A stretch of 64,000 bases of DNA. It comes from Nocardioides sp. CER19. Lineage in GTDB: Bacteria > Actinomycetota > Actinomycetes > Propionibacteriales > Nocardioidaceae. Positions 15,767-24,396 of this stretch are shown piece after piece. The number at the start of each line of letters is the position of its first letter. Position 1 is the stretch's first letter. The stretch lies in NCBI RefSeq assembly GCF_029846275.1, contig NZ_JARVWS010000002.1:1178001-1242000 (forward strand), given 5' to 3'. The translations under genes were made by a program, and so were the position numbers. The notes below the pieces were generated by a model. That model was not told the origin of the DNA and searched no databases. It saw only the letters and a list, made by a program, of their open reading frames with translations.

Positions 15767-16681
15767 TCAATGCTCGACCATGCCGATCACCTCGTGCCAG
15801 GGCGCGGCTTCGGGCCGGGCCGCCTTGCAGGTCAGCCGGTCGGGCGTGTCGGAGGAGAGGGTGGTGCGCACACTCACCGCGTACCCGCTGTGGCCGACGT
15901 CGAACGCGGCCCGGGTCACGTCGCCGTCGACGCTCAGCCCCGTCAGCCTCACGTCGACGAGCGCGGTGAGGCCCAGCTTGCGGCGGAGCGCGATCTCGGC
16001 GGCCTGCGCCGGCATCGGGTAGGAGGACCGGCCGCGCAGCCGGTCGAGGTCGAGCCGGCCGCTGCGGTGCGCAGTGGCGACCGCCAGCGCGCTCTCCGGC
16101 TCCAGTCGGCCGTAGTAGAGCCCGTGGGGGAGGATCACCATGTTGCCGGCGAACCGGTCCCCGCCGATGTGGGACACCTCCCACGTCTCCTCGGGGTGCG
16201 CGGCGGCGAGCGCTTGGGCGACGGGGCGGCCGAACTCGGCGCAGCAGGCGTCGTGGCGGCCGTTGGTGCAGACGCAGAACAGGTCACCGTCGTACGCCGG
16301 CAGGCCGGCCGTCCCGCCGCGGCGCAGTGCGCCGAGGTCGAGGTCGAGCACGTCGCGCGCGTCCTCGACCAGCCCGGACTCGAGCCGCGGGGCCACCGGG
16401 TCGGCGTAGGCGGCGAACACGCGCAGCCCCTCGTCGCTGGACGGCCGCGAGCTGAACCGGCGGATCAGCAGGATCTTGGCACGGTGCTCCTTGGCGCGCC
16501 GCCGCAGCTCGGCGCCGAGCCCCTCGGGGAGACGCGCGTCGAGCAGCGCCGTGCTGCCCCAGGGGCCGACGTGCTCCAGCAGGAGCCAGGTGCGGACGTG
16601 CGTGGCGGTGCCGGCGACGGGCTCGCTGCGTGCCAGGCTCGCCGCCGCGCACCGCCAGCGTGGGCCGGGATCCGGGGTCAC
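15767..16681 (-). CDS. Sucrase/ferredoxin-like (thioredoxin-fold) protein
   Basis: A 304-residue protein of the Suc_Fer-like family, cytosolic thioredoxin-fold proteins that may hold a 2Fe-2S cluster. The cysteine motif CVCTNGRHDACC (C136, C138, C146, C147) and the family signature HIGGDRFAGN (171-180) are present, and C11 is near the N-terminus. The GTG start overlaps the stop of the JmjC gene by four bases (GTGA), giving translational coupling. With the JmjC oxygenase and the repeat peptide upstream it forms a three-gene unit, and it could supply electrons to the oxygenase or repair it. That role is inferred from context only. Confidence 0.9.
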   Translation of the reverse strand: MTPDPGPRWRCAAASLARSEPVAGTATHVRTWLLLEHVGPWGSTALLDARLPEGLGAELRRRAKEHRAKILLIRRFSSRPSSDEGLRVFAAYADPVAPRLESGLVEDARDVLDLDLGALRRGGTAGLPAYDGDLFCVCTNGRHDACCAEFGRPVAQALAAAHPEETWEVSHIGGDRFAGNMVILPHGLYYGRLEPESALAVATAHRSGRLDLDRLRGRSSYPMPAQAAEIALRRKLGLTALVDVRLTGLSVDGDVTRAAFDVGHSGYAVSVRTTLSSDTPDRLTCKAARPEAAPWHEVIGMVEH

Positions 16682-17793
16682 GCGAGCTCCAGCAGACCCT
16701 CCCTGACCAGTCGTCGGCACAGCACCAGACTGCTCGATGGGTCCAAAGGCAGGTCGGCCGGGGTCAGCTCTCCGCGCACGCGCACCTCCTCGAGCGCCGG
16801 CCTGATCCGGGCCGGACCGGTCATCGAGCGGTCGCCGAGCAGCACCTCCACCTGGTCGCCCTTGTCCAGGAGCACGCACGGGTGGCCGGGGCGGCGCCGC
16901 AGCGGCGTCGATGCGTCGATCCGGTCGACGCCGAGCACGTCGTGGAGGCCTCCGGACAGCCGTGGCGGGCGCGACGTCAGGAACCGGCGGATCTCGCTCT
17001 CGGCCGCGGATGCGGCATCGAGCCGACGTACCTCGTCGGCGAGCGCCTCGAGCCGGTCGGCCAGCCCCTCGCGGAGGAGGGCCGGGTCGTCCAGGTAGCC
17101 CGCCGGCAGGTGTGCGTCGGACACCTGCGACAGCAACGGCGACACGGTGCGCTCGACGAGCCCGCGCCAGGTCAGCTGGTTGATGCCGATCGTGACGTGC
17201 AGCGAGACGGTCTCCTGCGCCCGAGCGGCGTGCGGGGTGCCCGTCGGGAGGTACATCGACAGCCCCGGCTCGAGGAGGACCTCCTCGGGACCGTCCGCGC
17301 CGTGAACCTCCCACTGCTTGGAGCCGGCGGTCTGGAAGACGAACACGTCGTGGGAGTCGGAGTGGACCGCGAAGCCCTGCGCCCCGGGCGGCGTGAGGTA
17401 GGCGTTGGCCTGGCACGGATGGCCCAGCTCGAGCTCGAGCTCGGCGATCAGCCGGGTCAGCGGCGCGTGGTAGCGGTGCAGCCCTTGGAACACCACGGTC
17501 GCGCCGTCGGCGAAGAGCGCGAGCGCCTTGCGCGGGTCCACGAGGCCGGTGAGCTGCTTGCCGGCGATGGTCGCCGAGCGGGTGTAGGAGGACTCGGGCA
17601 GGACCGAGCCGTCCTTGGCCATGCGGATCGCCGGGGTGCGGATCGCGGTGTCGGTGAGGAGCCGGTCGGCGTCCTCGAGCGAGAGCAACCCGACGAGGTC
17701 GGCGGGATCGGTGCGGTGCAGGTGCACGCGGGACGCCCAGACCTTCCCGAGGAAGGTCTGGGCGTCACCGCTCAGCAGGTCGAGCGCGTTCAC
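16678..17793 (-). CDS. JmjC/cupin Fe(II)-2-oxoglutarate oxygenase (ribosomal-oxygenase-like)
   Basis: A 371-residue protein of the cupin_4/JmjC family that includes the ribosomal protein hydroxylases YcfD/RoxA. The iron triad is visible: H144 and D146 in HSDSHDVFVFQ and H188 in PTGTPHAA, with the QWEVHG strand between. The C-terminal 130 residues look like the dimerisation and winged-helix part of that family. The stop overlaps the start of the ferredoxin-like gene, and its ATG is immediately downstream of the stop of the repeat-peptide gene. The normal reaction is protein hydroxylation; the adjacent Asp-rich repeat peptide is a candidate substrate. Confidence 0.92.
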   Translation of the reverse strand: MNALDLLSGDAQTFLGKVWASRVHLHRTDPADLVGLLSLEDADRLLTDTAIRTPAIRMAKDGSVLPESSYTRSATIAGKQLTGLVDPRKALALFADGATVVFQGLHRYHAPLTRLIAELELELGHPCQANAYLTPPGAQGFAVHSDSHDVFVFQTAGSKQWEVHGADGPEEVLLEPGLSMYLPTGTPHAARAQETVSLHVTIGINQLTWRGLVERTVSPLLSQVSDAHLPAGYLDDPALLREGLADRLEALADEVRRLDAASAAESEIRRFLTSRPPRLSGGLHDVLGVDRIDASTPLRRRPGHPCVLLDKGDQVEVLLGDRSMTGPARIRPALEEVRVRGELTPADLPLDPSSSLVLCRRLVREGLLELA

Positions 17794-18057
17794 TCAGCCG
17801 TCGGTTCCGTCGCCGTCGGTTCCGTCGCCGTCGGTCCCGTCGGTTCCGTCGCCGTCGGTTCCGTCGCTGTCGGTGCCGTCGCCGTCGGTCCCGCCGGTTC
17901 CGTCCGTGCCGTCGCCGTCGGTGCCGTCGCCGTCGGTGCCGTCACCGTCGGTGCCGCCGCCATCGGTGCCGTCGCTGTCGCTCCCGCCCAGACCGGTGCC
18001 CGGGCCCGTCGAGCCGGTGGTGGTCAGGTCGTCGTCGTTCAGCGGCTCATCGGTCAT
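17794..18057 (-). CDS. Asp/Gly/Thr pentapeptide-repeat precursor-like peptide
   Basis: An 87-residue acidic peptide. Residues 1-26 are a non-repeated leader-like part (MTDEPLNDDDLTTTG...), and residues 27-87 are about 12 imperfect copies of DGDGT. The DNA is correspondingly repetitive. A strong GGAGG five bases before ATG 18057 shows that it is really translated. The stop abuts the JmjC gene start with no gap. Asp-x-Asp-Gly repeats often bind calcium, and a short leader plus repeated core next to an oxygenase resembles a multi-core modified peptide, but neither is proven. There is no signal peptide or membrane segment. Confidence 0.85.
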   Translation of the reverse strand: MTDEPLNDDDLTTTGSTGPGTGLGGSDSDGTDGGGTDGDGTDGDGTDGDGTDGTGGTDGDGTDSDGTDGDGTDGTDGDGTDGDGTDG

Positions 18058-18163
18058 GGTTCCTCCAAGGTTCGGGGTGGTCGTGACGATCATGTACCCC
18101 GTTCTGGGCGGCGGTACAGGGCGTCCATCGGGTGATCCTGGCCCGGTGCGCCATGCTCGGAGC

Positions 18164-19753
18164 ATGACCGACCGTGACGACGCCGCCGACTGGTTGCTGA
18201 CGAAGACCGAACGGGGCAACCCGCACACCCGGCTGGACGCGCGCCACGACGGCGACATCGCGTGGTCGTCGGGCAACCTGGTCCGGCCGCTCATCCACGG
18301 GGCGACGTACCTGCCGGCGCTGTGCGCGGTCCTGGAGGCCACCGGGCCGGGCGATCTCGTCCTCTTCACCGACTGGCAGGGCGACGCCGACGAGCGCCTC
18401 TCGGGGGAGCCCGGCAGCGAGGTCGTCGAGGTGCTCGGCCGCGCCCACGACCGCGGCGTCGACGTCCGCGGCCTGGTGTGGCGCTCGCACCTGGACCAGA
18501 CCGGCTTCTTCGCGACGGAGAACCGGCACCTCGGCGAGCAGCTGCAGCGCCGCGGCCCGGAGGTTCTGCTCGACATGCGGGTGCGGGCCGGCGGGTCGCA
18601 CCACCAGAAGTTCGTCGTCGTGCGCCACCGTGACGACCCGACGCGCGACATCGCGTTCGTGGGCGGCATCGACCTGGCGCACAGCCGGCGGGACGACGCC
18701 GCCCACGGTGGCGACCCGCAGGCGCAGCCGCTCACGCCCGAGTACGGCGACACCCCTCCGTGGCACGACGCCCAGGTCGCCCTGCAGGGCCCCGTCGTGC
18801 ACGACGTGGAGACCGTGTTCCGGGAACGGTGGGAGGACCCGGCGCCGCTGTCCCAGGCACCGTGGCGCCGACTCGGCGACCTGGTGCGCCGGCTCGACAC
18901 CTCGCCCGACCCCCTCCCCGAGCAGCAGCCCCCGCCGCCGCCAGCCGGCGACCACACGGTGCAGCTGCTGCGGACCTACCCCGACCTGCGGATGGGCCGC
19001 GACTACTCCTTCGCGCCCGGCGGCGAGCGCAGCGTCGCCCGCGGCTACGCCAAGGCGATCGGCCGCGCCGAGCGGATCGTCTACGTCGAGGACCAGTACT
19101 TCTGGGGCCACGGCGTCGCCGACGTCTTCGAGCGGCGGCTGCGCACCGAGCCGGGCCTGCGGCTGGTCGTCGTGATCCCGCTGGTGCCCGACCTGACGGG
19201 GCTCAACCGCCGCGCCCAGGACCTCGGCCGGGTCCGCGCGCTGGGACGGCTCACGGCCGCGGCACCGGGTCGCGTGGCGGCGTACGGCCTGGAGAACCAC
19301 GCGGGCACGCCCGTCTACGTGCACGCGAAGATCTGCGTGGTCGACGACGTCTGGGCGAGCACCGGCTCGGACAACTTCTGCCGGCGCTCGTGGACCCACG
19401 ACTCCGAGCTCACGGCCGTGGTGCTCGACGAGGGCTACGCGCGCGACCTGCGGCTGACGCTGGCGGCCGAGCACCTCGACCGGCTCGACGACGTGGCCGC
19501 CCGCGGGCTCGCCGAGGTCATGGCCGACTGCGTCGATCCTGCCGGCATGTACGACGCCTATGCGGCGAGCGCCGACCGGCTCGAGGCGTGGCACCGAGCC
19601 GGTCGGCAGGGGGAGCGGCCGCCGGGTCGCCTGCGCCCGCTGCCGCTCCCCGCGCTCTCGCGGCTCACCCGTGCCGCGGCCTGGCCGCCCCTCGCGGTCA
19701 TCCACGACCCCGACGGTCGACCGCCGCGGCTGCGCGGCACGGAGCGCTACTGA
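18164..19753 (+). CDS. Phospholipase D-like phosphodiesterase
   Basis: A 529-residue PLD-superfamily enzyme with two HKD regions: HHQKFVVV near residue 146 followed by an acidic stretch, and a canonical HAKICVVDD near 386 with the downstream TGSDN motif. The layout with GGIDL after the first motif matches bacterial phosphatidylserine/phospholipase D enzymes that act on phospholipids through a phospho-histidine intermediate. No signal peptide is seen, so it is probably cytosolic or membrane-peripheral. It is divergent from the repeat-peptide operon and converges tightly with the alcohol dehydrogenase gene, with 4 bases between stops. Confidence 0.92.
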   Translation: MTDRDDAADWLLTKTERGNPHTRLDARHDGDIAWSSGNLVRPLIHGATYLPALCAVLEATGPGDLVLFTDWQGDADERLSGEPGSEVVEVLGRAHDRGVDVRGLVWRSHLDQTGFFATENRHLGEQLQRRGPEVLLDMRVRAGGSHHQKFVVVRHRDDPTRDIAFVGGIDLAHSRRDDAAHGGDPQAQPLTPEYGDTPPWHDAQVALQGPVVHDVETVFRERWEDPAPLSQAPWRRLGDLVRRLDTSPDPLPEQQPPPPPAGDHTVQLLRTYPDLRMGRDYSFAPGGERSVARGYAKAIGRAERIVYVEDQYFWGHGVADVFERRLRTEPGLRLVVVIPLVPDLTGLNRRAQDLGRVRALGRLTAAAPGRVAAYGLENHAGTPVYVHAKICVVDDVWASTGSDNFCRRSWTHDSELTAVVLDEGYARDLRLTLAAEHLDRLDDVAARGLAEVMADCVDPAGMYDAYAASADRLEAWHRAGRQGERPPGRLRPLPLPALSRLTRAAAWPPLAVIHDPDGRPPRLRGTERY

Positions 19754-19757
19754 GCGC

Positions 19758-20942
19758 TCAGGGGTTGAAGAGGACCTTCACCATGCCGTCCTTCTTCTGC
19801 CGGAAGTCGGCGTACGCCGACGGAGCGGCGTCCAGCGGCAGGTGGTGGGTCGCGAACGACTCGACGCCCAGCACGTCCTCGTCCTGGGTCAGCAGCCCGA
19901 CGATGTCGTCGGTCCAGCGCCGCACGTTGGCCTGGCCCATCCGGAGCGTCACCTGCTTGTCGAAGAGCTGCATCATCGGCATCGGGTCGACCGCGCCGCC
20001 GTAGACGCCGGAGATGGACACCGTGCCGCCGCGGCGGACCGCCTCGAAGGCGGAGTGCAGGGCGGCGAGCCGGTCGATGCCTGCCCTCTTCATGAAGGGC
20101 TGGGCGATGGCGTCGGGCAGCTTGCCGACCATCTTGTGGGTCATCTCGACGAGGGGCGAGCCGTGCGCCTCCATGCCGACCGCGTCGATGACGGCGTCGG
20201 CGCCACGGCCGGCGGTGAGCTGCCGGACCCGGTCACCGAACTCCTTGCCGGCCTCGGTCACGTTGATGACGTCGGCGCCGCGCGAGGAGACTCGGGTGAG
20301 CCGCTCGGGCACGAGGTCGGCCACGATCACCCGGACGCCGCGGTGCAGCGCGATGCGCGTCGCCATGTCGCCGATGGGACCGGCGCCGAGCACGAGGAGC
20401 GTGTCGTCAGGCTCGACGCCGGCGTACTCCACCGCCTGCCAGGCGGTCGGCAAGACGTCGGACAGCAGGACGAACCGGTCGTCGGGAGGACCCTCCGGCA
20501 CCTTGACGGGGCCGTAGCCGGCGTAAGGCACCCGGAGGTACTCCGCCTGCCCTCCGGCCACCTGGCCATAGAGCTTGCTGTAGCCGAGCAGGCTCGCGCC
20601 GGTGTCGTGCTCGCGGTTCTGGGTCGTCTCGCACTGGCTCTGCAGGCCGCGCCGACACATCCAGCACTCCCCGCAGCTGATGTTGAACGGGACGACGACG
20701 CGGTCGCCGGGCTTCAGGTTCGTGACGCTCGCACCGACCTCCTCCACGACGCCCATCGGCTCGTGGCCGACGATGTCGCCCGGGGTCATGAACGGGCTGA
20801 GGGGCTCGTAGAGGTGGAGGTCGGAGCCGCACAGCCCCGTCGTGGTGACGCGGATGATCGCGTCGGTGGGCTCCTCGAGGATCGGGTCGGGGACCTGCTC
20901 GACGCTCATGTGCTTGGGTCCCTGCCAGGTGACGGCGCGCAT
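19758..20942 (-). CDS. Zinc-dependent alcohol/formaldehyde dehydrogenase family protein
   Basis: A 394-residue medium-chain dehydrogenase. Catalytic zinc ligands are seen in GLCGSDLHLY and GHEPMG. Structural zinc cysteines are in CGECWMCRRGLQSQC. The NAD-binding motif is LVLGAGPIGDMA. Length and the insert around the substrate site resemble glutathione-independent formaldehyde dehydrogenase relatives. The ATG has AAGGAGA upstream. The SDR gene ends 15 bases before it on the same strand, so the two form an operon that may handle a shared alcohol or aldehyde. The substrate is not known. Confidence 0.93.
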   Translation of the reverse strand: MRAVTWQGPKHMSVEQVPDPILEEPTDAIIRVTTTGLCGSDLHLYEPLSPFMTPGDIVGHEPMGVVEEVGASVTNLKPGDRVVVPFNISCGECWMCRRGLQSQCETTQNREHDTGASLLGYSKLYGQVAGGQAEYLRVPYAGYGPVKVPEGPPDDRFVLLSDVLPTAWQAVEYAGVEPDDTLLVLGAGPIGDMATRIALHRGVRVIVADLVPERLTRVSSRGADVINVTEAGKEFGDRVRQLTAGRGADAVIDAVGMEAHGSPLVEMTHKMVGKLPDAIAQPFMKRAGIDRLAALHSAFEAVRRGGTVSISGVYGGAVDPMPMMQLFDKQVTLRMGQANVRRWTDDIVGLLTQDEDVLGVESFATHHLPLDAAPSAYADFRQKKDGMVKVLFNP

Positions 20943-20957
20943 CGGTGTCTCCTTCGG

Positions 20958-21755
20958 TCAGTCCTGCGGCTTGGTCATCCGGGCCAGCAGCGGCGCGGCC
21001 AGCGCGTCGGGCAGGTGGGTGCCGAGCTCGGCCTGGATGCGATTCTTGGCGGAGCCTGCGACGACGCTGCTCTTGCCGGCCATCAGCGCCTCGTAGCCGT
21101 CGTGGGCGACGTCCTGGGCGTCGTCCTTGTTCTCCTGGCCGATCTTGGTGTCGCCCATGTCGGCCCGGTCGAAGAAGGCGGTGTCGGTCGGACCCGGCAT
21201 CAGCGAGGTGACGGTGACGCCGGTGTCCTTGAGCTCCTCGCGGATGCCCTCGGCGAAGGAGTGGACGAACGCCTTCGAGGCGGCGTACGTCGAGTGGTAG
21301 GGCCCCGGCGCCACGGCGGCGATGGACGAGGTGACCAGCACGCGTCCCTTGCCGGCGCTCACCATGTCGCGGATGAACAGCTTGCCGAGGTGGACCGTCG
21401 AGCGGACGTTGAGGTCGACCAGCCGCAGCTCGTCGGCGATGCCGGTCTGGTCGAACCGGCCGTTGACGCCGATGCCGGCGTTGAGCGCGACGGCCTCCGG
21501 TGTCCGCCCCGTCTCGGCGACCTTGGCGTAGAGGGTCTCGACGCCGTCGGCGGTGGACAGGTCCACCTGGACGGGGAAGACGTGGCGGTCGGGGCTGGCG
21601 AGCGCGGCGGCGGCCTCGTTGATCGCGGGCTCCTCCGCGGCGATGACGACGTCGAAGCCGTGGTCGACGAACTCCTGGGCGAGAGCGCGGCCGATGCCTG
21701 TCGAGGCGCCGGTCACCACGGCGAGCGGTGCGGTGGTGTGAGGAGTGGTGGTCAT
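20958..21755 (-). CDS. Short-chain dehydrogenase/reductase
   Basis: A 265-residue classical SDR. The nucleotide-binding motif TGASTGIG is at about residues 15-22, NAG at about 92-94, the catalytic Ser in VLVTSSIA and YAASK supplies Tyr and Lys. The PGPTDTAFF motif after the active site is typical. It would reduce or oxidise a carbonyl/alcohol with NAD(P). It is first in an operon with the downstream zinc dehydrogenase and divergent from the hemerythrin gene with 63 bases between starts. No clear ribosome site is seen at ATG 21755. Confidence 0.92.
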   Translation of the reverse strand: MTTTPHTTAPLAVVTGASTGIGRALAQEFVDHGFDVVIAAEEPAINEAAAALASPDRHVFPVQVDLSTADGVETLYAKVAETGRTPEAVALNAGIGVNGRFDQTGIADELRLVDLNVRSTVHLGKLFIRDMVSAGKGRVLVTSSIAAVAPGPYHSTYAASKAFVHSFAEGIREELKDTGVTVTSLMPGPTDTAFFDRADMGDTKIGQENKDDAQDVAHDGYEALMAGKSSVVAGSAKNRIQAELGTHLPDALAAPLLARMTKPQD

Positions 21756-21818
21756 GGCCGACTGGTATCCCCTGCGGCACCCGGCATGCCGAGACGCGCC
21801 GCTGGCTACTTCAGGGCC

Positions 21819-22367
21819 ATGACGAGCATCGACGTGGGCCGTCCCCTCACCGGGGACGTCATCGACCTGATCATCGACGACCACCGCCGCTTCGAGCGGC
21901 TCCTGCGCCAGCTGCGCGACCCGACCGAGGACCGCGACGTCGTCCGGCGGGCGTTCGCGGACGTGCTCATCGGTCACGGCGAGGCCGAGGAGGAGCTGGT
22001 CTACCCGATCCTGCGTCGCACGGCCGAGGACATCGGCGAGCACGAGGTCGAGCACGGGGAGGAGGAGCACGCCGAGGGCAACGAGGCCCTGCTCAAGGTC
22101 CTCGAGCTCAAGGGGACCGACACGCAGGCGTTCACCGACGCCGTGGAGGAGCTGAGCAACTTGGTGGCCCACCACGTGGCCGAGGAGGAGCTGACCATCC
22201 TCGGCCCGGCCCGCACCGAGGTCGGCCTGCGGGTGCGCGCCGAGCTGGGGGAGAAGTGGGCCGCGCGCCGCAACCAGCTGATCGACGAGGGCTGCGGCTC
22301 GGTCGAGAACGTCCGCAGGATCGTCGAGGAGGCCGCGCGCGAGGGGAAGCTGGACGACGAGTCCTAG
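21819..22367 (+). CDS. Hemerythrin HHE-domain protein
   Basis: A 182-residue four-helix-bundle protein that may bind a di-iron site. Iron ligand positions are visible in the helices with DDHRRFERLL, GHGEAEEELVYP, EHGEEEHAEG and AHHVAEEELTILG. Bacterial hemerythrins of this type sense or buffer oxygen or nitric oxide or protect iron. The C-terminal 45 residues form a further charged helix. It shares the tetranucleotide CTAG with the stop codon of the convergent MOSC gene. The start at ATG 21819 is preferred over the upstream GTG/ATG codons because the HHE fold starts shortly after. Confidence 0.92.
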   Translation: MTSIDVGRPLTGDVIDLIIDDHRRFERLLRQLRDPTEDRDVVRRAFADVLIGHGEAEEELVYPILRRTAEDIGEHEVEHGEEEHAEGNEALLKVLELKGTDTQAFTDAVEELSNLVAHHVAEEELTILGPARTEVGLRVRAELGEKWAARRNQLIDEGCGSVENVRRIVEEAAREGKLDDES

Positions 22368-23113
22368 CGGATGACGGCGCCCGCCCCGGTCACCTGCGCG
22401 TAGATCCCGAACGCGGGCTCGCCCGCACCGTTGAGCGGCCGGAAGGACGCGAGCGCCTTGAGCAGGCGCACGTCCTTCTGGCCGCTGACGGGAGAGTGGT
22501 CGATGACGGCGCACCGGGGAATGGGTACGCCGGCCCGGAGGGTCGCGCTGCCCGCCCGCAGCTCGCGGCCGAGCCAGCCCTCCTCGACGTAGGGCTCGTC
22601 GGTCTCGACCACCAGCGTCGCCCGGAACCGCGCGGACTCCTCGACCAGGTCGAGTCCGGTGCGCTCGCCGAGGTCGCGCAGCGACGCGGTCCCGACCACG
22701 GTGATCCCGGCGCCGCCGAAGAGGACCGCGGCCGGGGGCGCCACTGTGAGCGTCACCCGCTTGCCGAGGTGCTCGCCCAGCAGCGCGGCGTGCGGGCCGT
22801 CCACGACCGCCAGGTCCACGGGCCGGCCCCAGTAGTCGCAGGTCACCGTCTCGCCGGTCGGCGTGACGGGCGCCTCGAGCGGGTCGGCGTCGGGCACCGT
22901 CACCGCGAGGACGTCGCCGTCGCGCCGGGCCAGCACGGTGAGCAGCCGGGGATTCTGGATCGTCCGGAGCACGCGGTGCTGCTCGAGGTCGACCAGGCAC
23001 AGTCCCCGATCGCCGACCGCGCCCGCCGGGGTGAGGTCGACGACGTCGTACGGACGGTGCGCGGTGCCCTTGACCGGCGCGTAGCCGGCCGAGCGCACCG
23101 TCAGGTCGATCAT
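22364..23113 (-). CDS. MOSC-domain protein
   Basis: A 249-residue protein with an N-terminal MOSC_N barrel and a MOSC domain. It has the pattern of mitochondrial amidoxime reductase (mARC) and YcbX relatives, including the conserved cysteine in PIPRCAVID that ligates molybdenum in that family. No ferredoxin domain is attached. The ATG overlaps the stop of the GH10 gene by four bases (ATGA). MoeA and FdhD genes lie just beyond the GH10 gene, which fits molybdenum cofactor use. The likely role is reduction of N-hydroxylated or sulfoxide compounds; this is inferred. Confidence 0.9.
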   Translation of the reverse strand: MIDLTVRSAGYAPVKGTAHRPYDVVDLTPAGAVGDRGLCLVDLEQHRVLRTIQNPRLLTVLARRDGDVLAVTVPDADPLEAPVTPTGETVTCDYWGRPVDLAVVDGPHAALLGEHLGKRVTLTVAPPAAVLFGGAGITVVGTASLRDLGERTGLDLVEESARFRATLVVETDEPYVEEGWLGRELRAGSATLRAGVPIPRCAVIDHSPVSGQKDVRLLKALASFRPLNGAGEPAFGIYAQVTGAGAVIR

Positions 23114-24363
23114 CGGAGCCTCACCTCGGCGTCGCCGCCGGCCAGCGTCACGGTCGCGTCGCCGACCCGGTAGTCGCCGGCCCAGCCGCGCACGGTGAGG
23201 CGGCCGTCGGCGTCGGTCCGGACCTGGGCCGGCGCGACCCACCAGTCCTCCTTGACGAGCCGGCGCAGGGCGTCGTACGCCGGCTTGGGGCTGCCGTCCG
23301 CGCGGACCAGCCCGCCGGGCGCGCCGAGCCACATGCCGTCGTCGGTGAGCCCCCAGTAGGTGACCGCGTCGACCGCGGGGTGCGAGGCGAGCGTGCGGTA
23401 GTGCCGGAGGATCTCGTCGGCCTGACGCTCCTCGCCTTCGGGCGTCGAGGGCCAGACGGCCGGCTGGTAGTCGTTGAGGTCGTCGATCTCGGGCGGCATC
23501 AGGTCACCGGAGAGCAGCGTGGTCTCGGTCCAGTGCAGCGGCAGGCCGTAGCGGGCGAACCGCTCGTTGATCGCGTGCGTCCTCTCCTCACCCCAGTAGC
23601 CCTGGTGCATGTGGCTCTGGAGACCGATCGCGTCGATCCCGATGCCGGCCTCGAGCAGACCCTCGATGAGGCACTCGTAGGCGGTCGAGAGGTCGAAGTC
23701 GTTGATGAGCAGCGTGGCAGCGGGGTTGGCGGCGCGCGCCTCCTCGAAGGCCAGTCGCACCGTCGCGATCCGTCCGCGCTCCCGGCAGAGCCGGGTGATC
23801 GCGTTCGGGCCGACGGCACCCTCCAGCGCGGCCTCGTTGTCGAAGACCGGCATGATGACGACCTCGTTGATGACGTCCCAGTCGTCGACGACACCCGCGA
23901 ACGCCGACACGTCGCGCTCGATCCGCCGCCGTACCGCCGTCTCGACCTCGGCCACCGACCGCTCGCGCAGCCACGCCGGCGCCAGCGTGTGCCAGACCAG
24001 TGGATGGCCCTTCACCCGCACGCCGTGCTCGGCGAACCAGCGGGCCGTGTCCATCAGCGGCTCGGTGCCGGGCGCGCCCTCGGACGGCTCGAAGTCGCCC
24101 CAGTAGAACGGCAGCGTCGCCGTGTTGTAGACGTCGAGCCACTGCACGGCGAGCGCCGACCGGTCCAGCTCCGGGCGATCGAGCCCGACGAAGTCGAACC
24201 CGATGTTGCCGAGCCCGAACGCGTGCCGCACCTGCTCCACGGCGACGACGGTGTCGGCCGCCGGCGTTCCGTCGGCGTTCCGGACGGTCACGGTCGTCGC
24301 GCGGACCCGGTGCGCGAGCGCTGCGTCGGTCGTCGGGCAGGAGGCCACGGAGGGAGTCGTCAC
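23110..24363 (-). CDS. GH10-family endo-1,4-beta-xylanase-like protein, no signal peptide
   Basis: A 417-residue glycosidase with GH10 signatures: acid/base E167 in WDVINEV and nucleophile E280 in HWTETTLL, plus GHPLVWH (119-125). An N-terminal beta domain precedes the barrel, and a small beta domain ends the protein. Secreted xylanases carry a signal peptide; here the N-terminus (MTTPSVASCPTTDAA) has none. The GTG start is supported by TAGCGT ending 8 bases upstream. So it may act on oligosaccharides in the cytosol or on another substrate. It is coupled by ATGA overlap to the MOSC gene. Confidence 0.88.
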   Translation of the reverse strand: MTTPSVASCPTTDAALAHRVRATTVTVRNADGTPAADTVVAVEQVRHAFGLGNIGFDFVGLDRPELDRSALAVQWLDVYNTATLPFYWGDFEPSEGAPGTEPLMDTARWFAEHGVRVKGHPLVWHTLAPAWLRERSVAEVETAVRRRIERDVSAFAGVVDDWDVINEVVIMPVFDNEAALEGAVGPNAITRLCRERGRIATVRLAFEEARAANPAATLLINDFDLSTAYECLIEGLLEAGIGIDAIGLQSHMHQGYWGEERTHAINERFARYGLPLHWTETTLLSGDLMPPEIDDLNDYQPAVWPSTPEGEERQADEILRHYRTLASHPAVDAVTYWGLTDDGMWLGAPGGLVRADGSPKPAYDALRRLVKEDWWVAPAQVRTDADGRLTVRGWAGDYRVGDATVTLAGGDAEVRLR

Positions 24364-24371
24364 GGACGCCG

Positions 24372-24389
24372 ACGCTAGCCCCCTAGGGT
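24372..24389. promoter_or_regulatory. Back-to-back -10 boxes for two leaderless genes
   Basis: On the minus strand TAGCGT (24377-24372) ends 8 bases before GTG 24363 of the GH10 gene. On the plus strand TAGGGT (24384-24389) ends 7 bases before ATG 24397 of moeA. The two transcripts would start directly at their start codons and diverge from 33 bases of DNA. The moeA box argues for ATG 24397 over GTG 24388. Confidence 0.55.
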
Positions 24390-24396
24390 GGAGGAC

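Noticed and set aside
17794..18057. CRISPR-like or satellite repeat array
   Set aside because: The repeats are short, imperfect, without unique spacers and keep one reading frame with a strong ribosome site; they encode the DGDGT peptide.
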